A DNA stretch of 64,000 nt from Citrobacter freundii. GTDB lineage: Bacteria > Pseudomonadota > Gammaproteobacteria > Enterobacterales > Enterobacteriaceae. A program made the translations under genes and the position numbers. The notes below the pieces were generated by a model that searched no databases, was not told the origin of the DNA, and saw only the letters and a list, made by a program, of their open reading frames with translations. Shown piece after piece: positions 37,251 to 45,936 of this stretch. Positions within the stretch are counted from its first letter, which is position 1; each line of letters starts with the position of its first letter. The stretch spans positions 2,852,001 to 2,916,000 of the forward strand of contig NZ_CP099222.1 in NCBI RefSeq assembly GCF_029717145.1. Reading direction: 5' to 3'.

Positions 37251-37805
37251 ATGATAGAAAATAATATACAAACTGAAGTAAAAAAATCAAGAAGAGGTCT
37301 CCCACGTCATACTAAAAACCCATTTCTTAATGATACAAGTCTACATACAAAAACTGGCGTCAGACGTATTACGACAGGAAAAGATCGATTAGCATTAGTT
37401 AATGAAAATACTGGAGAGCAAGTTGGTAATGGCGGTTTCTATCAGGCTATGGAGGTTGATAAGACACAGTTCGTGAAACTTTATGTTGATGGAGTATCTG
37501 CTATTGAAGGACTGTCTTCATCGGGTAAAAAAGTTTTCAAGATCCTTTATCTTGCTATCAGAGATAATAAGGATACTGATACTATTGTGATGTCATACGA
37601 TATTGTTGATCAAGATGTCGTAAAAATATCAAGAACAACATATTTCAAAGGTATGAAAGAGCTTGCTGACAAGAAGTTTATCGCAGAGACCATGATACAG
37701 AACTATTACTTTATTAACCCTGACTACATGTTTAATGATGATCGCTTAACTTTTATGAAAACTTATTACTTGAAGGATAAGAATCAAAAAAACAAATGTT
37801 CTTAA
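37251..37805 (+). CDS. RepL-type plasmid replication protein
   Basis: A 184-residue protein. Residues 70-170 (FVKLYVDGVSAIEGL, GKKVFKILYLAIRD, VMSYDIV, SRTTYFKGMKELADKKFIAE, NYYFINPDYMFNDDR) match the winged-helix core of RepL/RepL-like initiators of small plasmids. The N-terminus is basic and disordered. With the relaxase and TraD-like gene this makes 29.6-37.8 kb a plasmid-like module. The gene is intact, so autonomous replication after excision is conceivable. Confidence 0.7.
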   Translation: MIENNIQTEVKKSRRGLPRHTKNPFLNDTSLHTKTGVRRITTGKDRLALVNENTGEQVGNGGFYQAMEVDKTQFVKLYVDGVSAIEGLSSSGKKVFKILYLAIRDNKDTDTIVMSYDIVDQDVVKISRTTYFKGMKELADKKFIAETMIQNYYFINPDYMFNDDRLTFMKTYYLKDKNQKNKCS

Positions 37806-38153
37806 ATGAGCTATAGAAAATAAATATTTATTGTTCCTGATTTCTTAAGAAAAATATATTCATTAAAAAATCGGTTGTTTCTCAATAAAGAAACATGGAC
37901 AAGTTGATGAAATTTAGCTCCTGCTGAAATATGTTAGCTTATTTCTGGGGGGTATATTACTTCACTTAGTTTAATCACATTCAAAATGTATAATATTGGA
38001 TAATTCAAGCTTAATTGCAAGCACCTCTTTGACATATCGTCAGGGTTCAAACGATCAAACTCAAATCGTGGTAAAATGTCTTTCTATATGCCTCTCTTAA
38101 TAATATAATATTGATAATCCAATCGATTGAAAATGAAGTTTAGGTGATTTTAA
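37806..38153. other. Intergenic, no clear feature
   Basis: About 350 bp of AT-rich sequence after repL. No gene, strong hairpin or repeat recognised; the promoter of the 38154 gene should lie near its end. Confidence 0.4.
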
Positions 38154-38636
38154 ATGGAACAAATCGAAAGAAGTAAAAGATATCTGAATAGAATGGAGAA
38201 AATCTACTCAGGAATATTTTCTTCTTCGGGCCATGATACAGCGGATTACGATGATGATGTCATTTCTTTTTTTATTCATTGCTATCATATAAGAGATTGG
38301 TTTATTCATCTTAATCGGTTAAATATTGATGCGAAACAGGTGGATAAATTTATCAATAAACACCAAGCGTTGAAGATATGTGCTGATTTAGCTAATGGCT
38401 CTAAGCATTGTAATTTAACCCGTTCATTACGAAGTGGCGACCAACCTCATATTTCAGGTAAACAAAAAGAAACGTCAACTTGGCTTACAGGGACTGGTGG
38501 CGGTGAAGTAATGAAATGCAAATATACAATTTTATGCAACAACACATTGTATGATGCCTTGCAATTAGCTAGAGAATGCATGCAACTTTGGGATTCATAT
38601 ATTGTTGAGCTTAAGGTTTTGAGAAAAAATGATTAA
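38154..38636 (+). CDS. Hypothetical 160-aa protein, HEPN-like hint
   Basis: A mostly helical protein. The stretch CYHIRDWFIHLNRLNIDAKQ and KICADLANGSKHCNLTRSLR resembles the conserved D.ANGSKH segment of small proteins found near defence loci and of HEPN-like helical bundles, but no catalytic Rx4-6H is clear. It stands alone next to the CBASS operon, convergent with it. Unknown function. Confidence 0.5.
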   Translation: MEQIERSKRYLNRMEKIYSGIFSSSGHDTADYDDDVISFFIHCYHIRDWFIHLNRLNIDAKQVDKFINKHQALKICADLANGSKHCNLTRSLRSGDQPHISGKQKETSTWLTGTGGGEVMKCKYTILCNNTLYDALQLARECMQLWDSYIVELKVLRKND

Positions 38637-38657
38637 AAACATCTTCGTTCACAAGCT

Positions 38658-38873
38658 TTATAAATAATTTTTTAGCTTCGAAGTTAACCAGCCCCATAAA
38701 GATGTCTTTTTACCTGTAGATGATGAGTACGCCCATGACGGATTCATCCGAGCGCTTGGTAGTAAATGGTTATGGTCATCCTCATCAACAACTACAGCAT
38801 TTAACTTATCAGCTACCTCCATCATCTTACAGTAAAGCGTCTCATCAGGATGCTTAGTTGAAATCCCTTTATC
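38658..38873 (-). pseudogene. Coding remnant of unknown protein C-terminus
   Basis: The minus strand reads DKGISTKHPDETLYCKMMEV then ADKLNAVVVDEDDHNHLL and ends KLKNYL-stop, with coding-like composition but no start codon and a stop just upstream. The pattern (K.M.VADKLNA.VV.DD) resembles the C-terminal end of small cytosolic proteins in enterobacterial islands. Family not identified. It fills part of the 38637-39065 gap; the rest holds only a weak dyad (ATGGCTAG / CTAGCCAT, 39015-39047) after the CBASS operon. Confidence 0.4.
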
Positions 38874-39065
38874 ATTCTAATCAAGCCAAGAGTCATCGTA
38901 TTTACTCTAACCATACCATATAGTATAAAATCACCATTATTGTTATCTATTAATAGTTATGATTCAAGAATGAAATAATTTATCTTTTCAATATGAACAG
39001 ATCTTAATCTTGACATGGCTAGCACTTAAACGAAGTTAACTAGCCATAATAATTCCATATAAATT

Positions 39066-40181
39066 CTAAATGTCTCTTTTACAATGAATCACCTCAGGAA
39101 CTTGGATTCCAGCCACAGGCATTAAAATTCCCCATGGGTAGGTTACATCACTATTTCTTTCATATTGATAGACAACCAATTCCGGGAGATTTCTCTTATC
39201 ATAAAGCCGTCCGAATCTAAAGCATAGACTATTAGGCGCAGCCAAAAAAAGGTGAATTCTTTTAACACCCAACCCCGACAGGTCAGCAACGGCATGCAAG
39301 AATTGCTTACCTAATTCGACCTGCTTAATCTCCGACCATAAATTATCCGTATTTATTATAGGTAAAAACATAGTTACTAACTTCATAGATGGGAATTGTT
39401 TTTGTATTAGTGAAGAATCAATTAAATATGAACTAGAAATAACCAAAAGCACTTCATTATCTGTTGCCTGCACATCTTTGACACCTTGGATGATATACCT
39501 TTCTTCATCATCTTCTTTATCAAGAGTTTTCCACTCACTAGAATGCCTATCCCAGTCCATAATAGTAATTTTGCACTCATCATCTAAGATGATACCATTT
39601 AATACATTCAAAGGTACAGGGGTTAAACCTCCAAAATAAACCTCAATATATTCCCTTGAATACTGTGACGTGTGGCTTTCCAGTTGTTCTTGAAGAGTCA
39701 ATATCTTACGTATAGCCACATCAGGTTTTACAATAAATCCGTCTTCAACCTTTTGCCTTAAATCTAAAATAATTTCTATCGGACGAACCTTGTTTTTTTG
39801 GGGGATATATTTTGATAATGGCTCACCAGCACCATCTCGCAACCCTCTTGATTCTATACTAATGAGTTTTTTCTTATCAGTAAGTCTATTTTCACGAAAA
39901 TAAACATTAATATACATCAAAGCGCCTGTTATAATCAAAACAATCGCGACCACGAATGTAATATAGGTAATCAAGGCGGGAGTAAATCCTGATGAATCAT
40001 AATCAAAGATAAAATCTCCATCTTCTAATGGAACTTTAACTTTTAAAGCCCACCCACCAATCAGAGAAAAAGAAAGGCAAAGTAATCCAGCCTTAAGAAG
40101 GATAGCAGGAACAGTTTTGACTCTGAAAAGCCAGTCAATTAAAGCGGTGATAAAATGATTTATATGTTTATTCATTGCCAT
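39066..40181 (-). CDS. cap14: CBASS effector, 2TM-SAVED (Cap14-like)
   Basis: A 371-residue protein with two membrane helices (about residues 26-46 and 68-90) and a C-terminal SAVED-type sensor domain (DNEVLLVISSSYLIDSSLIQ, GVKRIHLFLAAPNSLCFRFG, the last being a signature of SAVED domains). On binding the cyclic oligonucleotide made by the CD-NTase it is expected to assemble and damage the inner membrane, stopping phage growth by host death. ATG 40181 or 40175; it follows cap3 by 7 bp. Confidence 0.85.
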   Translation of the reverse strand: MAMNKHINHFITALIDWLFRVKTVPAILLKAGLLCLSFSLIGGWALKVKVPLEDGDFIFDYDSSGFTPALITYITFVVAIVLIITGALMYINVYFRENRLTDKKKLISIESRGLRDGAGEPLSKYIPQKNKVRPIEIILDLRQKVEDGFIVKPDVAIRKILTLQEQLESHTSQYSREYIEVYFGGLTPVPLNVLNGIILDDECKITIMDWDRHSSEWKTLDKEDDEERYIIQGVKDVQATDNEVLLVISSSYLIDSSLIQKQFPSMKLVTMFLPIINTDNLWSEIKQVELGKQFLHAVADLSGLGVKRIHLFLAAPNSLCFRFGRLYDKRNLPELVVYQYERNSDVTYPWGILMPVAGIQVPEVIHCKRDI

Positions 40182-40188
40182 TCCAAAA

Positions 40189-40698
40189 TTATATTTTATC
40201 CAATGAAATTGTCCCTACAGGGATTAATTGGCAGGGTTTAACCCCATACCATATTTTTAATTCTTGAGTGCCGATAATTATATAAACCAAACCAGAATTT
40301 AAAGTTGCATTTTTAATTACATTATTGTAATCAGCCATATCAATGTCTGACGGAGTTGGCGTAAGTTCAGGATGAGTATGCCATAACCCCAAATGTGTCC
40401 CTTTTCCATTAGTTAAACTTATCCAGCTTTCAGCATCTTCTTGATGTCGAGAACTTCTATAAAAGCTAGTCCGCGAAGAACAATCTCCTGAACCCGGAAA
40501 TGTTGCATTTTCAACAAGTAATCCATTTGTATCTGAATCAATATATCCTAACAAAACTCCACCGGATTCATGTGCGTATCTACCTTTTTGGACAAAATTT
40601 AACAAATGCGCGATCACCTTTTTTGATAAACATCCTGTGGTAATACCTTTAATATTCCAAATTAGCTGTCCACTTTCAATTATCCGCAACATGGGCAC
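40189..40698 (-). CDS. cap3: CBASS JAB/JAMM deconjugase Cap3
   Basis: A 169-residue JAMM metalloprotease. The zinc motif LWHTHPELTPTPSDIDMADY is complete (HxH...SxxD) and the catalytic Glu lies in ESGGVLLGY. Cap3 removes the CD-NTase from targets after Cap2-mediated conjugation. It overlaps cap2 by 19 bp, so translation is coupled. Confidence 0.92.
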   Translation of the reverse strand: MPMLRIIESGQLIWNIKGITTGCLSKKVIAHLLNFVQKGRYAHESGGVLLGYIDSDTNGLLVENATFPGSGDCSSRTSFYRSSRHQEDAESWISLTNGKGTHLGLWHTHPELTPTPSDIDMADYNNVIKNATLNSGLVYIIIGTQELKIWYGVKPCQLIPVGTISLDKI

Positions 40699-42314
40699 CC
40701 TTTCTTAGCTATTTGTTCAGAATGGAGAAAAGGGGGAGTGTTTTCATTATAAATACTAAAATATGCAGGGGTAAGAATTATTCCTTCACTCATAGCAATA
40801 TCATTATTACCCGCCCAACGTAAATAACCATATTTTTTGGAAACAGCATACTCGTATGCTAGCATTGCAGTTTTACTTGCATTGAGAGCAGAAAAAGGCG
40901 TAAATGCTCCACAACCAGTAAGTTGCTTGCTTATTTTTTGTCCCGGCTCAATGAATCCTCCCTGTAGGTTAGGCATAAGAGTATTAGTTTCATTATCGAT
41001 GTAAAGACAATATAAGCACCCTTTTATATTAGTGTTCATTATTATAATTTGCCCACCAACTCCATACGCTTCAACACTAACTGAAACCAATACTGAATTC
41101 CATTTTTCTTTGAAAGCACGAAGTATAATCCCCTTCTCTAAACTTGAATTTCCGGTCGCTAAAAAAATAATGTCATGGTCATTATTATCTTGAGAAAAAT
41201 ACTTCTGAGCACGCACTCTGAAAGGATGTATGTTTACACCCGGAATTCGACTCTTGAAATGGATACTTAGTTCATCAACTTTATATTTACCAACGGAATC
41301 CAATCCAAGTAAATGTCGCCCCATATTATCCGCAGAAAACTTGTCATCATCAATAAGATATATATCACTAGCACCAGAAAGCAATGCCATTTCTGCAATT
41401 CTTGAACCAACAGCTCCAACACCGACAACCGCAATACGCTGTCGACTAGCGGGTATTCCTGTCCTTTTGGTTACATATTCCCAACTTGCAAATTGAATTC
41501 GATACAATCTACCCAACCACCGTTTATTATTATATTTGCCCTGCCCCCAATGAATTAAAAACTCGCAATACCCGTAACTATTTTTAACCCTAAAAATTAC
41601 ACCTCTGCAACGTTTCCCCTCAAGTAAAAGGAGTTGTTCCTGTGATAATTGGTCATAAATTTTCGTCCACCACGATTCATTCACCTGACCAGTAATTGGT
41701 GGTATTTTCTTATGACTTATTGTCATAACCACCAATTTCTCACAGGAATTCCGAGAAGGAACGTAACTCAGCGACGACCTAAAAACTCTTCTTACGACCC
41801 CTCTTTCCTTTCCTATTTTAGGATATTCAACTTCAGCATACGCTATATCTACATCATCATTTCCATAATTATCAATCTGTAATACCTCTGGAACCCCCAT
41901 GCTTTTTAAATAACCATCTAATTCATCAAAGAACTCTCTCTTCCTTTTTGCTTTACCCATATTCCAATATTTTTTAAGTAGATTTGTCCCCTCATCCAAG
42001 ACCCATGTTATAACTCCAACTATATCTTTTGGCTCGAATTCAATACCTTGTCCATCCTCAAAACATATGATTCCAGCAGAATTAATATGAGGCCATCCCC
42101 ATACCTTATGAGGCCTAATCCATCTCAAAGATGGAAGTGTAGAAAGATCATTCGTTGTTGAAATAAGCTCAAAATCCCATAAATATTTTTTAAAATCTAA
42201 AGAAAAAAACCATGATGTTACAAAACCACTTTGTTTTGCGACCTTAATATATTTACAACCATAGGATTCGAGGCTGAATGATACAGCCTCTTCAAAAGAA
42301 CATTTACATATCAT
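40680..42314 (-). CDS. cap2: CBASS E1-E2 fusion Cap2
   Basis: A 544-residue ubiquitin-transferase-like protein that conjugates the CD-NTase C-terminus to a target and primes its activity. The N-terminal E2-like domain contains SAGIICFEDG (candidate catalytic Cys near residue 88). The C-terminal E1 domain shows the ThiF nucleotide-binding motif RIAVVGVGAVGSRIAEMALL, DDDKFSADNMGRH, and a catalytic loop around LTGCGAFTPFS; a Cys cluster (KGCPCCG) ends the protein. It starts at the stop codon of the CD-NTase gene. Confidence 0.92.
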   Translation of the reverse strand: MICKCSFEEAVSFSLESYGCKYIKVAKQSGFVTSWFFSLDFKKYLWDFELISTTNDLSTLPSLRWIRPHKVWGWPHINSAGIICFEDGQGIEFEPKDIVGVITWVLDEGTNLLKKYWNMGKAKRKREFFDELDGYLKSMGVPEVLQIDNYGNDDVDIAYAEVEYPKIGKERGVVRRVFRSSLSYVPSRNSCEKLVVMTISHKKIPPITGQVNESWWTKIYDQLSQEQLLLLEGKRCRGVIFRVKNSYGYCEFLIHWGQGKYNNKRWLGRLYRIQFASWEYVTKRTGIPASRQRIAVVGVGAVGSRIAEMALLSGASDIYLIDDDKFSADNMGRHLLGLDSVGKYKVDELSIHFKSRIPGVNIHPFRVRAQKYFSQDNNDHDIIFLATGNSSLEKGIILRAFKEKWNSVLVSVSVEAYGVGGQIIIMNTNIKGCLYCLYIDNETNTLMPNLQGGFIEPGQKISKQLTGCGAFTPFSALNASKTAMLAYEYAVSKKYGYLRWAGNNDIAMSEGIILTPAYFSIYNENTPPFLHSEQIAKKGCPCCG

Positions 42315-43315
42315 TAAGCTGAACGCCCTGCTGGAACAACACTGGATGAAGATGACTTCGTAGTTTCACTTTTATCCGGCACAGGAAAATCGTCACCAAA
42401 TTGTGCTTTTAGCAATTTACATGCTTCGTGAGTATCAGGTTGATCTCGAGCTTCAATCAATACAGCAGACAATTTCTCAAGTTTAGTCTTGAGATCCTTC
42501 ATTTGATTATCGGACATACGTTCAAAAAGGTCTGTAGCAGGTTCTACTGGTAAATAGATATGTAGACGATCATCTCCTCCCCAATTATTTAGCATAGAAT
42601 TAACCAATGATAGAAGAGCCAGTAAATCTTGAGCTTTGCCACTCACAAAGTCAAAATTTGCAGAAAAAAGCTCATACGCTGCTACGGTCAATCCTATACT
42701 TGGTGTATTCTTGTGTCCTAACTTTTCATCTTTCCAACGCTTTAAATAACGTACTATCCTCCTGAACTGTTTTTTATGGGAGGAATCTGTATATTTATTT
42801 AAAATAACATCCGTTAATTCACGAGCAGAAGATATTTGCCATTCAATTTCTTCTGCAGATGATGTTTCTTTTCCTCTGGCAAGGAAGGTTTGCCCATCAC
42901 TATCCCCATACTCGCAACTATATAATGCTAAATCAATATGATAAATCGGCTCACCATCTCGAAGATATTCAACGGTTACACAGGGTCTTTTGATTTTCAC
43001 CGTTCTATTTTTGGTATTTAGGGCATCTCGCACAATTTTTTTTAATTTTAATGGGTCTTGATAATCTTCATCATTAGGATCGCATTCAAAAATAATACCA
43101 ATATCAATATCTGGATTACCATTTAGAGGGTTAATCCCTGTATGTAGCGCATAACTGCCTTGATGAAAGAACTTCATATTAGGGACATCTGAAGATAATT
43201 TATCTTTTAATTCCTGAATTAAAGTATCCCGGCGGTCACGTAGTGGCTCATTATCATCGTATCCCATGAGTATTTTTGAATGAAAATTTTCAAATTGTGT
43301 TTGTGCCGTAGCCAT
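42314..43315 (-). CDS. CBASS cyclic oligonucleotide synthase (CD-NTase)
   Basis: A 333-residue cGAS/DncV-like nucleotidyltransferase. I use ATG 43315 (MATAQTQFENFHSKIL; GGAC 11 nt upstream) rather than 43378. Active site: GS at 53-54, DID with Asp69 and Asp71, and Asp128 in YHIDLALY. A helical C-terminal domain with RRIVRYLKRWKD follows. The C-terminal tail SSSSVVPAGRSA is flexible and small-residue ended, as needed for Cap2 conjugation. On phage infection it makes a cyclic di- or trinucleotide; the product is not predictable here. First gene of the four-gene operon. Confidence 0.93.
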   Translation of the reverse strand: MATAQTQFENFHSKILMGYDDNEPLRDRRDTLIQELKDKLSSDVPNMKFFHQGSYALHTGINPLNGNPDIDIGIIFECDPNDEDYQDPLKLKKIVRDALNTKNRTVKIKRPCVTVEYLRDGEPIYHIDLALYSCEYGDSDGQTFLARGKETSSAEEIEWQISSARELTDVILNKYTDSSHKKQFRRIVRYLKRWKDEKLGHKNTPSIGLTVAAYELFSANFDFVSGKAQDLLALLSLVNSMLNNWGGDDRLHIYLPVEPATDLFERMSDNQMKDLKTKLEKLSAVLIEARDQPDTHEACKLLKAQFGDDFPVPDKSETTKSSSSSVVPAGRSA

Positions 43316-43379
43316 AACTAAAATGTCCTTTTTTGTAAGTAAGTATAAATAATATATTGCTTGATAATTTTTCACCACA

Positions 43380-43621
43380 AAATAAAAGATAAAATATTCA
43401 ATTACTTAGATAAACATGCTTCTTTTTCATGGTTGAGTACTTAACGTTTAAAAAATAATTTCACAATATAACTATTTACTTTCTATTGCAATTATCCTCC
43501 TAAAGTGGAAAAGGAGGGAGATCCCCTCAGTGTCAGGATAGTTGTCACCCCTTCCGAAAATGAAACCAGAGGACGGCGGAGTGACAAATGAAACGTAATA
43601 GCGACTATATTCTTGAAGTCG
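43380..43621. other. Intergenic, unassigned sequence
   Basis: Upstream region of the CBASS operon plus a more GC-rich stretch at about 43500-43590 that includes GTGTCAGGATAGTTGTCAC. The latter looks like imported debris, perhaps of an insertion sequence, but I cannot name it. The CBASS promoter must be in 43316-43500. Confidence 0.3.
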
Positions 43622-43863
43622 CTAATATGGTTCACATTTTTTGCAACTGAGGTCTTCTGGGAAAATATGATTATTCTCCATTATTTCAAGCAACATTTGC
43701 AATCTTTTCATCTTGAGTTTATGCGCCTTCTTCTCCCCAATCTCCTGATAATACTCTTCACGCCGCTCCGCTACGATTTGGCGGAATTTCTTCAAAACTG
43801 TTCCAGTGTTTTGATGTCGGTAGTAGCCGCTTCAGCTTGGATTTTTATACATATAAATAACAT
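43622..43863 (-). pseudogene. Truncated H-NS family gene (H-NST type) with frameshift
   Basis: From ATG 43863 the frame reads IQAEAATTDIKTLEQF and stops; one extra T in the TTTT run at about 43793-43796 would continue as LKKFRQIVAERREEYYQEIG, then RLQMLLEIMENNHIFPEDL and a stop at 43622. The joined product (about 80 residues) matches the H-NS N-terminal oligomerisation region (LEKLEVVVNERREE... ML..DGI.P.EL) but has no DNA-binding domain. Size, truncation and tRNA-island context fit H-NST proteins of pathogenic E. coli, which antagonise H-NS and lie in islands at asn and ser tRNAs. Confidence 0.6.
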
Positions 43864-44032
43864 GGAATTCATCAATTATATTGGTTATCTCCGCTTCATT
43901 ACAGGATTATTTCCCTCCACACGTGGGGCACATAATAACAAATATATAAAACTGTTCTATTTATCAAAATTTTATATAATGTTTATATCATACCCTTATT
44001 AATTTCACTATATTTATAAAAAGCAAGTTTAA

Positions 44033-44404
44033 TTAAAACATATCTAACTCAGAAATCTTCAACTTCCAATAGGCTCTATCCTCTCCTTTTCTATTGGATT
44101 CTATATTCTTCACAATAATCTCTTTAACATACCTCTTGTGTAAATATAGCAATTTGTAATAGAGATACTGTAAGTCTATGTCTTCCAGTTTTTCGCTGTT
44201 ATTTCCTCTGTTTTTTTTGTAATAGTCAAAATCCTCTACAAACTGAGATATATGTATTTTCATTGCTCGTTTCACCAACTCTTCTTCCTGTACATATGAC
44301 ATAGCTATGTCATAGTGTTCAACTGAAATCTCGTAAACACATTCACAATACATAGCAAGAATAACATCTACAGCTAAAATCATAGATTCGTTTTTCTTCA
44401 TCAT
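44033..44404 (-). CDS. AlpA-operon small helical protein 6
   Basis: A 123-residue protein, last of six similar genes. Pattern: MILAVDVILAMYCECVYEIS, then EEELVKRAMKIHISQFVEDF, then SEKLEDIDLQYLYYKLLYLH. The alternation of three amphipathic helix blocks and the closing INxxxV-like block are shared with its neighbours at low identity. Not similar to any family I recognise. A hairpin (AGCCCTTT-CAA-AAGGGCT, 44434-44453) separates it from gene 5. Confidence 0.5.
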   Translation of the reverse strand: MMKKNESMILAVDVILAMYCECVYEISVEHYDIAMSYVQEEELVKRAMKIHISQFVEDFDYYKKNRGNNSEKLEDIDLQYLYYKLLYLHKRYVKEIIVKNIESNRKGEDRAYWKLKISELDMF

Positions 44405-44462
44405 TAACTCTCCTTTTTTGTTTATCTTCTTGTAAGCCCTTTCAAAAGGGCTACATATATTA

Positions 44463-44783
44463 TCAAACCTTAGCTAACATCTTCTTCAACTCAAGAAGCA
44501 TCACGTCTTCAAAGTATTTATAGAAAACTCGCTCTACGACTGCTATATTCACTTCTGACAGCTTTTCTGAACCTTCCCCATACTCTCTCACATATTCATT
44601 AAATCTTTTGTTAACATAATCAGTGAGCGCATAGATAAATATTACTCTTGCTGTTTCGTTTCTTAAGAATATTTTTAACTGTTTAGCATCAACTCTTTTT
44701 GCGTTATCTATACTTTTCTCAAATCGAATCATCATCATTCGATAAAAGAAGTTCATTGATTTATTTTTAAACTCTACACTCAT
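44463..44783 (-). CDS. AlpA-operon small helical protein 5
   Basis: A 106-residue protein: MNFFYRMMMIRFEKSIDNAK, ETARVIFIYALTDYVNKRF, SEKLSEVNIAVVERVFYKYF. It shares the phrase SEKL-E/D-x-D/N-I with protein 6, the clearest pairwise likeness in the set. A stem (AGCCTC...GAGGCT, about 44811-44831) lies upstream of it. Confidence 0.5.
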   Translation of the reverse strand: MSVEFKNKSMNFFYRMMMIRFEKSIDNAKRVDAKQLKIFLRNETARVIFIYALTDYVNKRFNEYVREYGEGSEKLSEVNIAVVERVFYKYFEDVMLLELKKMLAKV

Positions 44784-44856
44784 ATTATTTCCTTATTTAA
44801 GTTTTTATTAGCCTCCACATAACAGAGGCTACAATATAATTTCTTTGAAAATCTCA

Positions 44857-45147
44857 TTAACAAAACACCCATGCATTTCTAACCATCTTTTCCGCTATTT
44901 CTTCAAAGTTAATGTCTTCAATATCAGCGGGAGTTCGCTCTTGAGTTGTAAGCTTATCGAAGTTATGACAAATATAATTAATAGTAATCTGAATAAAAGC
45001 ACTCATAAAATCTGCATCATCCACAAGATGCGAAATGCTGTCACTACACATATCCTGCATTGTTTTCCAACTTGCTTCAAAAGAACGCTTTGCCAAATCA
45101 TAAAACAACTCAGTTGATGCATTTTTAATTTCAATGTTTTTACTCAT
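44857..45147 (-). CDS. AlpA-operon small helical protein 4
   Basis: A 96-residue acidic protein: STELFYDLAKRSFEASWKTM, DDADFMSAFIQITINYICHN, EDINFEEIAEKMVRNAW. The block DDADFMSAFI corresponds to DDAFMDGIYKD in protein 3 and to DREYIEEVFNKV in protein 1, supporting common descent. Confidence 0.5.
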   Translation of the reverse strand: MSKNIEIKNASTELFYDLAKRSFEASWKTMQDMCSDSISHLVDDADFMSAFIQITINYICHNFDKLTTQERTPADIEDINFEEIAEKMVRNAWVFC

Positions 45148-45229
45148 GGTTATACCTCACTTTAAAATGACATTTATTTTTTCCAACCTTATAAACAAGC
45201 CTTTTTAGCACTACATTATCTAGGAACCT

Positions 45230-45538
45230 CTATTTTTTTCTTCTTATATGATGAACACGTAGTTTTATCAATACCACCTCCTTATCAACCATTCTTACTG
45301 AATGTCCTTGTTCAAAATACTCTGCCCTTACTACTCTTTTAAACGATGAGCTTGCATTCTTGATACAATCCTTATAAATACCATCCATAAATGCATCATC
45401 TTCCATTAAAACCTCAACTTCATCTGGATGACTTTCCTTAAGCGTATTTATTTTCATTTCATAGAACAAACTTGCCATATGCATGAAAACCTTCCGGGAT
45501 TCTTTTATCAGTTTTTCACTCATGTTATTACCTCTCAC
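45230..45538 (-). CDS. AlpA-operon small helical protein 3
   Basis: A 102-residue protein; ATG at 45538 or, more likely, at 45523 (MSEKLIKESRKVFMHM, GAGAGGTAATA upstream). Contains VFMHMASLFYEMKINTL and MEDDAFMDGIYKDCIKNA. The C-terminus is basic (RVHHIRRKK), unlike the acidic neighbours. It abuts protein 2. Confidence 0.5.
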   Translation of the reverse strand: MRGNNMSEKLIKESRKVFMHMASLFYEMKINTLKESHPDEVEVLMEDDAFMDGIYKDCIKNASSSFKRVVRAEYFEQGHSVRMVDKEVVLIKLRVHHIRRKK

Positions 45539-45539
45539 T

Positions 45540-45920
45540 TTAGAATACAGACTGTCTATTATGGCTTAGCTCTACACTTTTATAATAAAAGGTAACGCTG
45601 TTTTCATCATGGCATTTAATAACAAAATCATGATAACTTGTTAGAACAATCTTAACCTCATGAAAATGTATTTCCTTTGTCTGCTTTTCTTCTTCTTTCC
45701 ATTCATCTAATGTCATGCTAATCACACACCTAATATATCTTTCTACAGAAAATCCATCATTGATTATTTTTAAAAATAAATCATCCTCCATGCTATAATA
45801 CATATAGTGTATTAACTCATTGTATGTACCTATCACATTAGAGATGAAACTTGCTGTTTCGGGGGTTGTTGCGATTATTTTAATCGATGTTTCTTTCCAT
45901 TCCATACTTTTCTCGTTCAT
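45540..45920 (-). CDS. AlpA-operon small helical protein 2
   Basis: A 126-residue protein: ETASFISNVIGTYNELIHYM, MEDDLFLKIINDGFSVERYI, FHEVKIVLTSYHDFVIKC. The MEDDLF block matches MEDDAF of protein 3. An extra C-terminal beta-like tail distinguishes it. Confidence 0.5.
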   Translation of the reverse strand: MNEKSMEWKETSIKIIATTPETASFISNVIGTYNELIHYMYYSMEDDLFLKIINDGFSVERYIRCVISMTLDEWKEEEKQTKEIHFHEVKIVLTSYHDFVIKCHDENSVTFYYKSVELSHNRQSVF

Positions 45921-45936
45921 TTATTTTCCTCTTTCA

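Noticed and set aside
43500..43590. Insertion-sequence end
   Set aside because: GC-rich stretch with an IS-like look, but no inverted repeat partner, target duplication or transposase could be identified.
43613..44002. Plus-strand open frame of 129 codons
   Set aside because: It is antisense to the H-NST-like coding sequence, which has clear family similarity on the minus strand.
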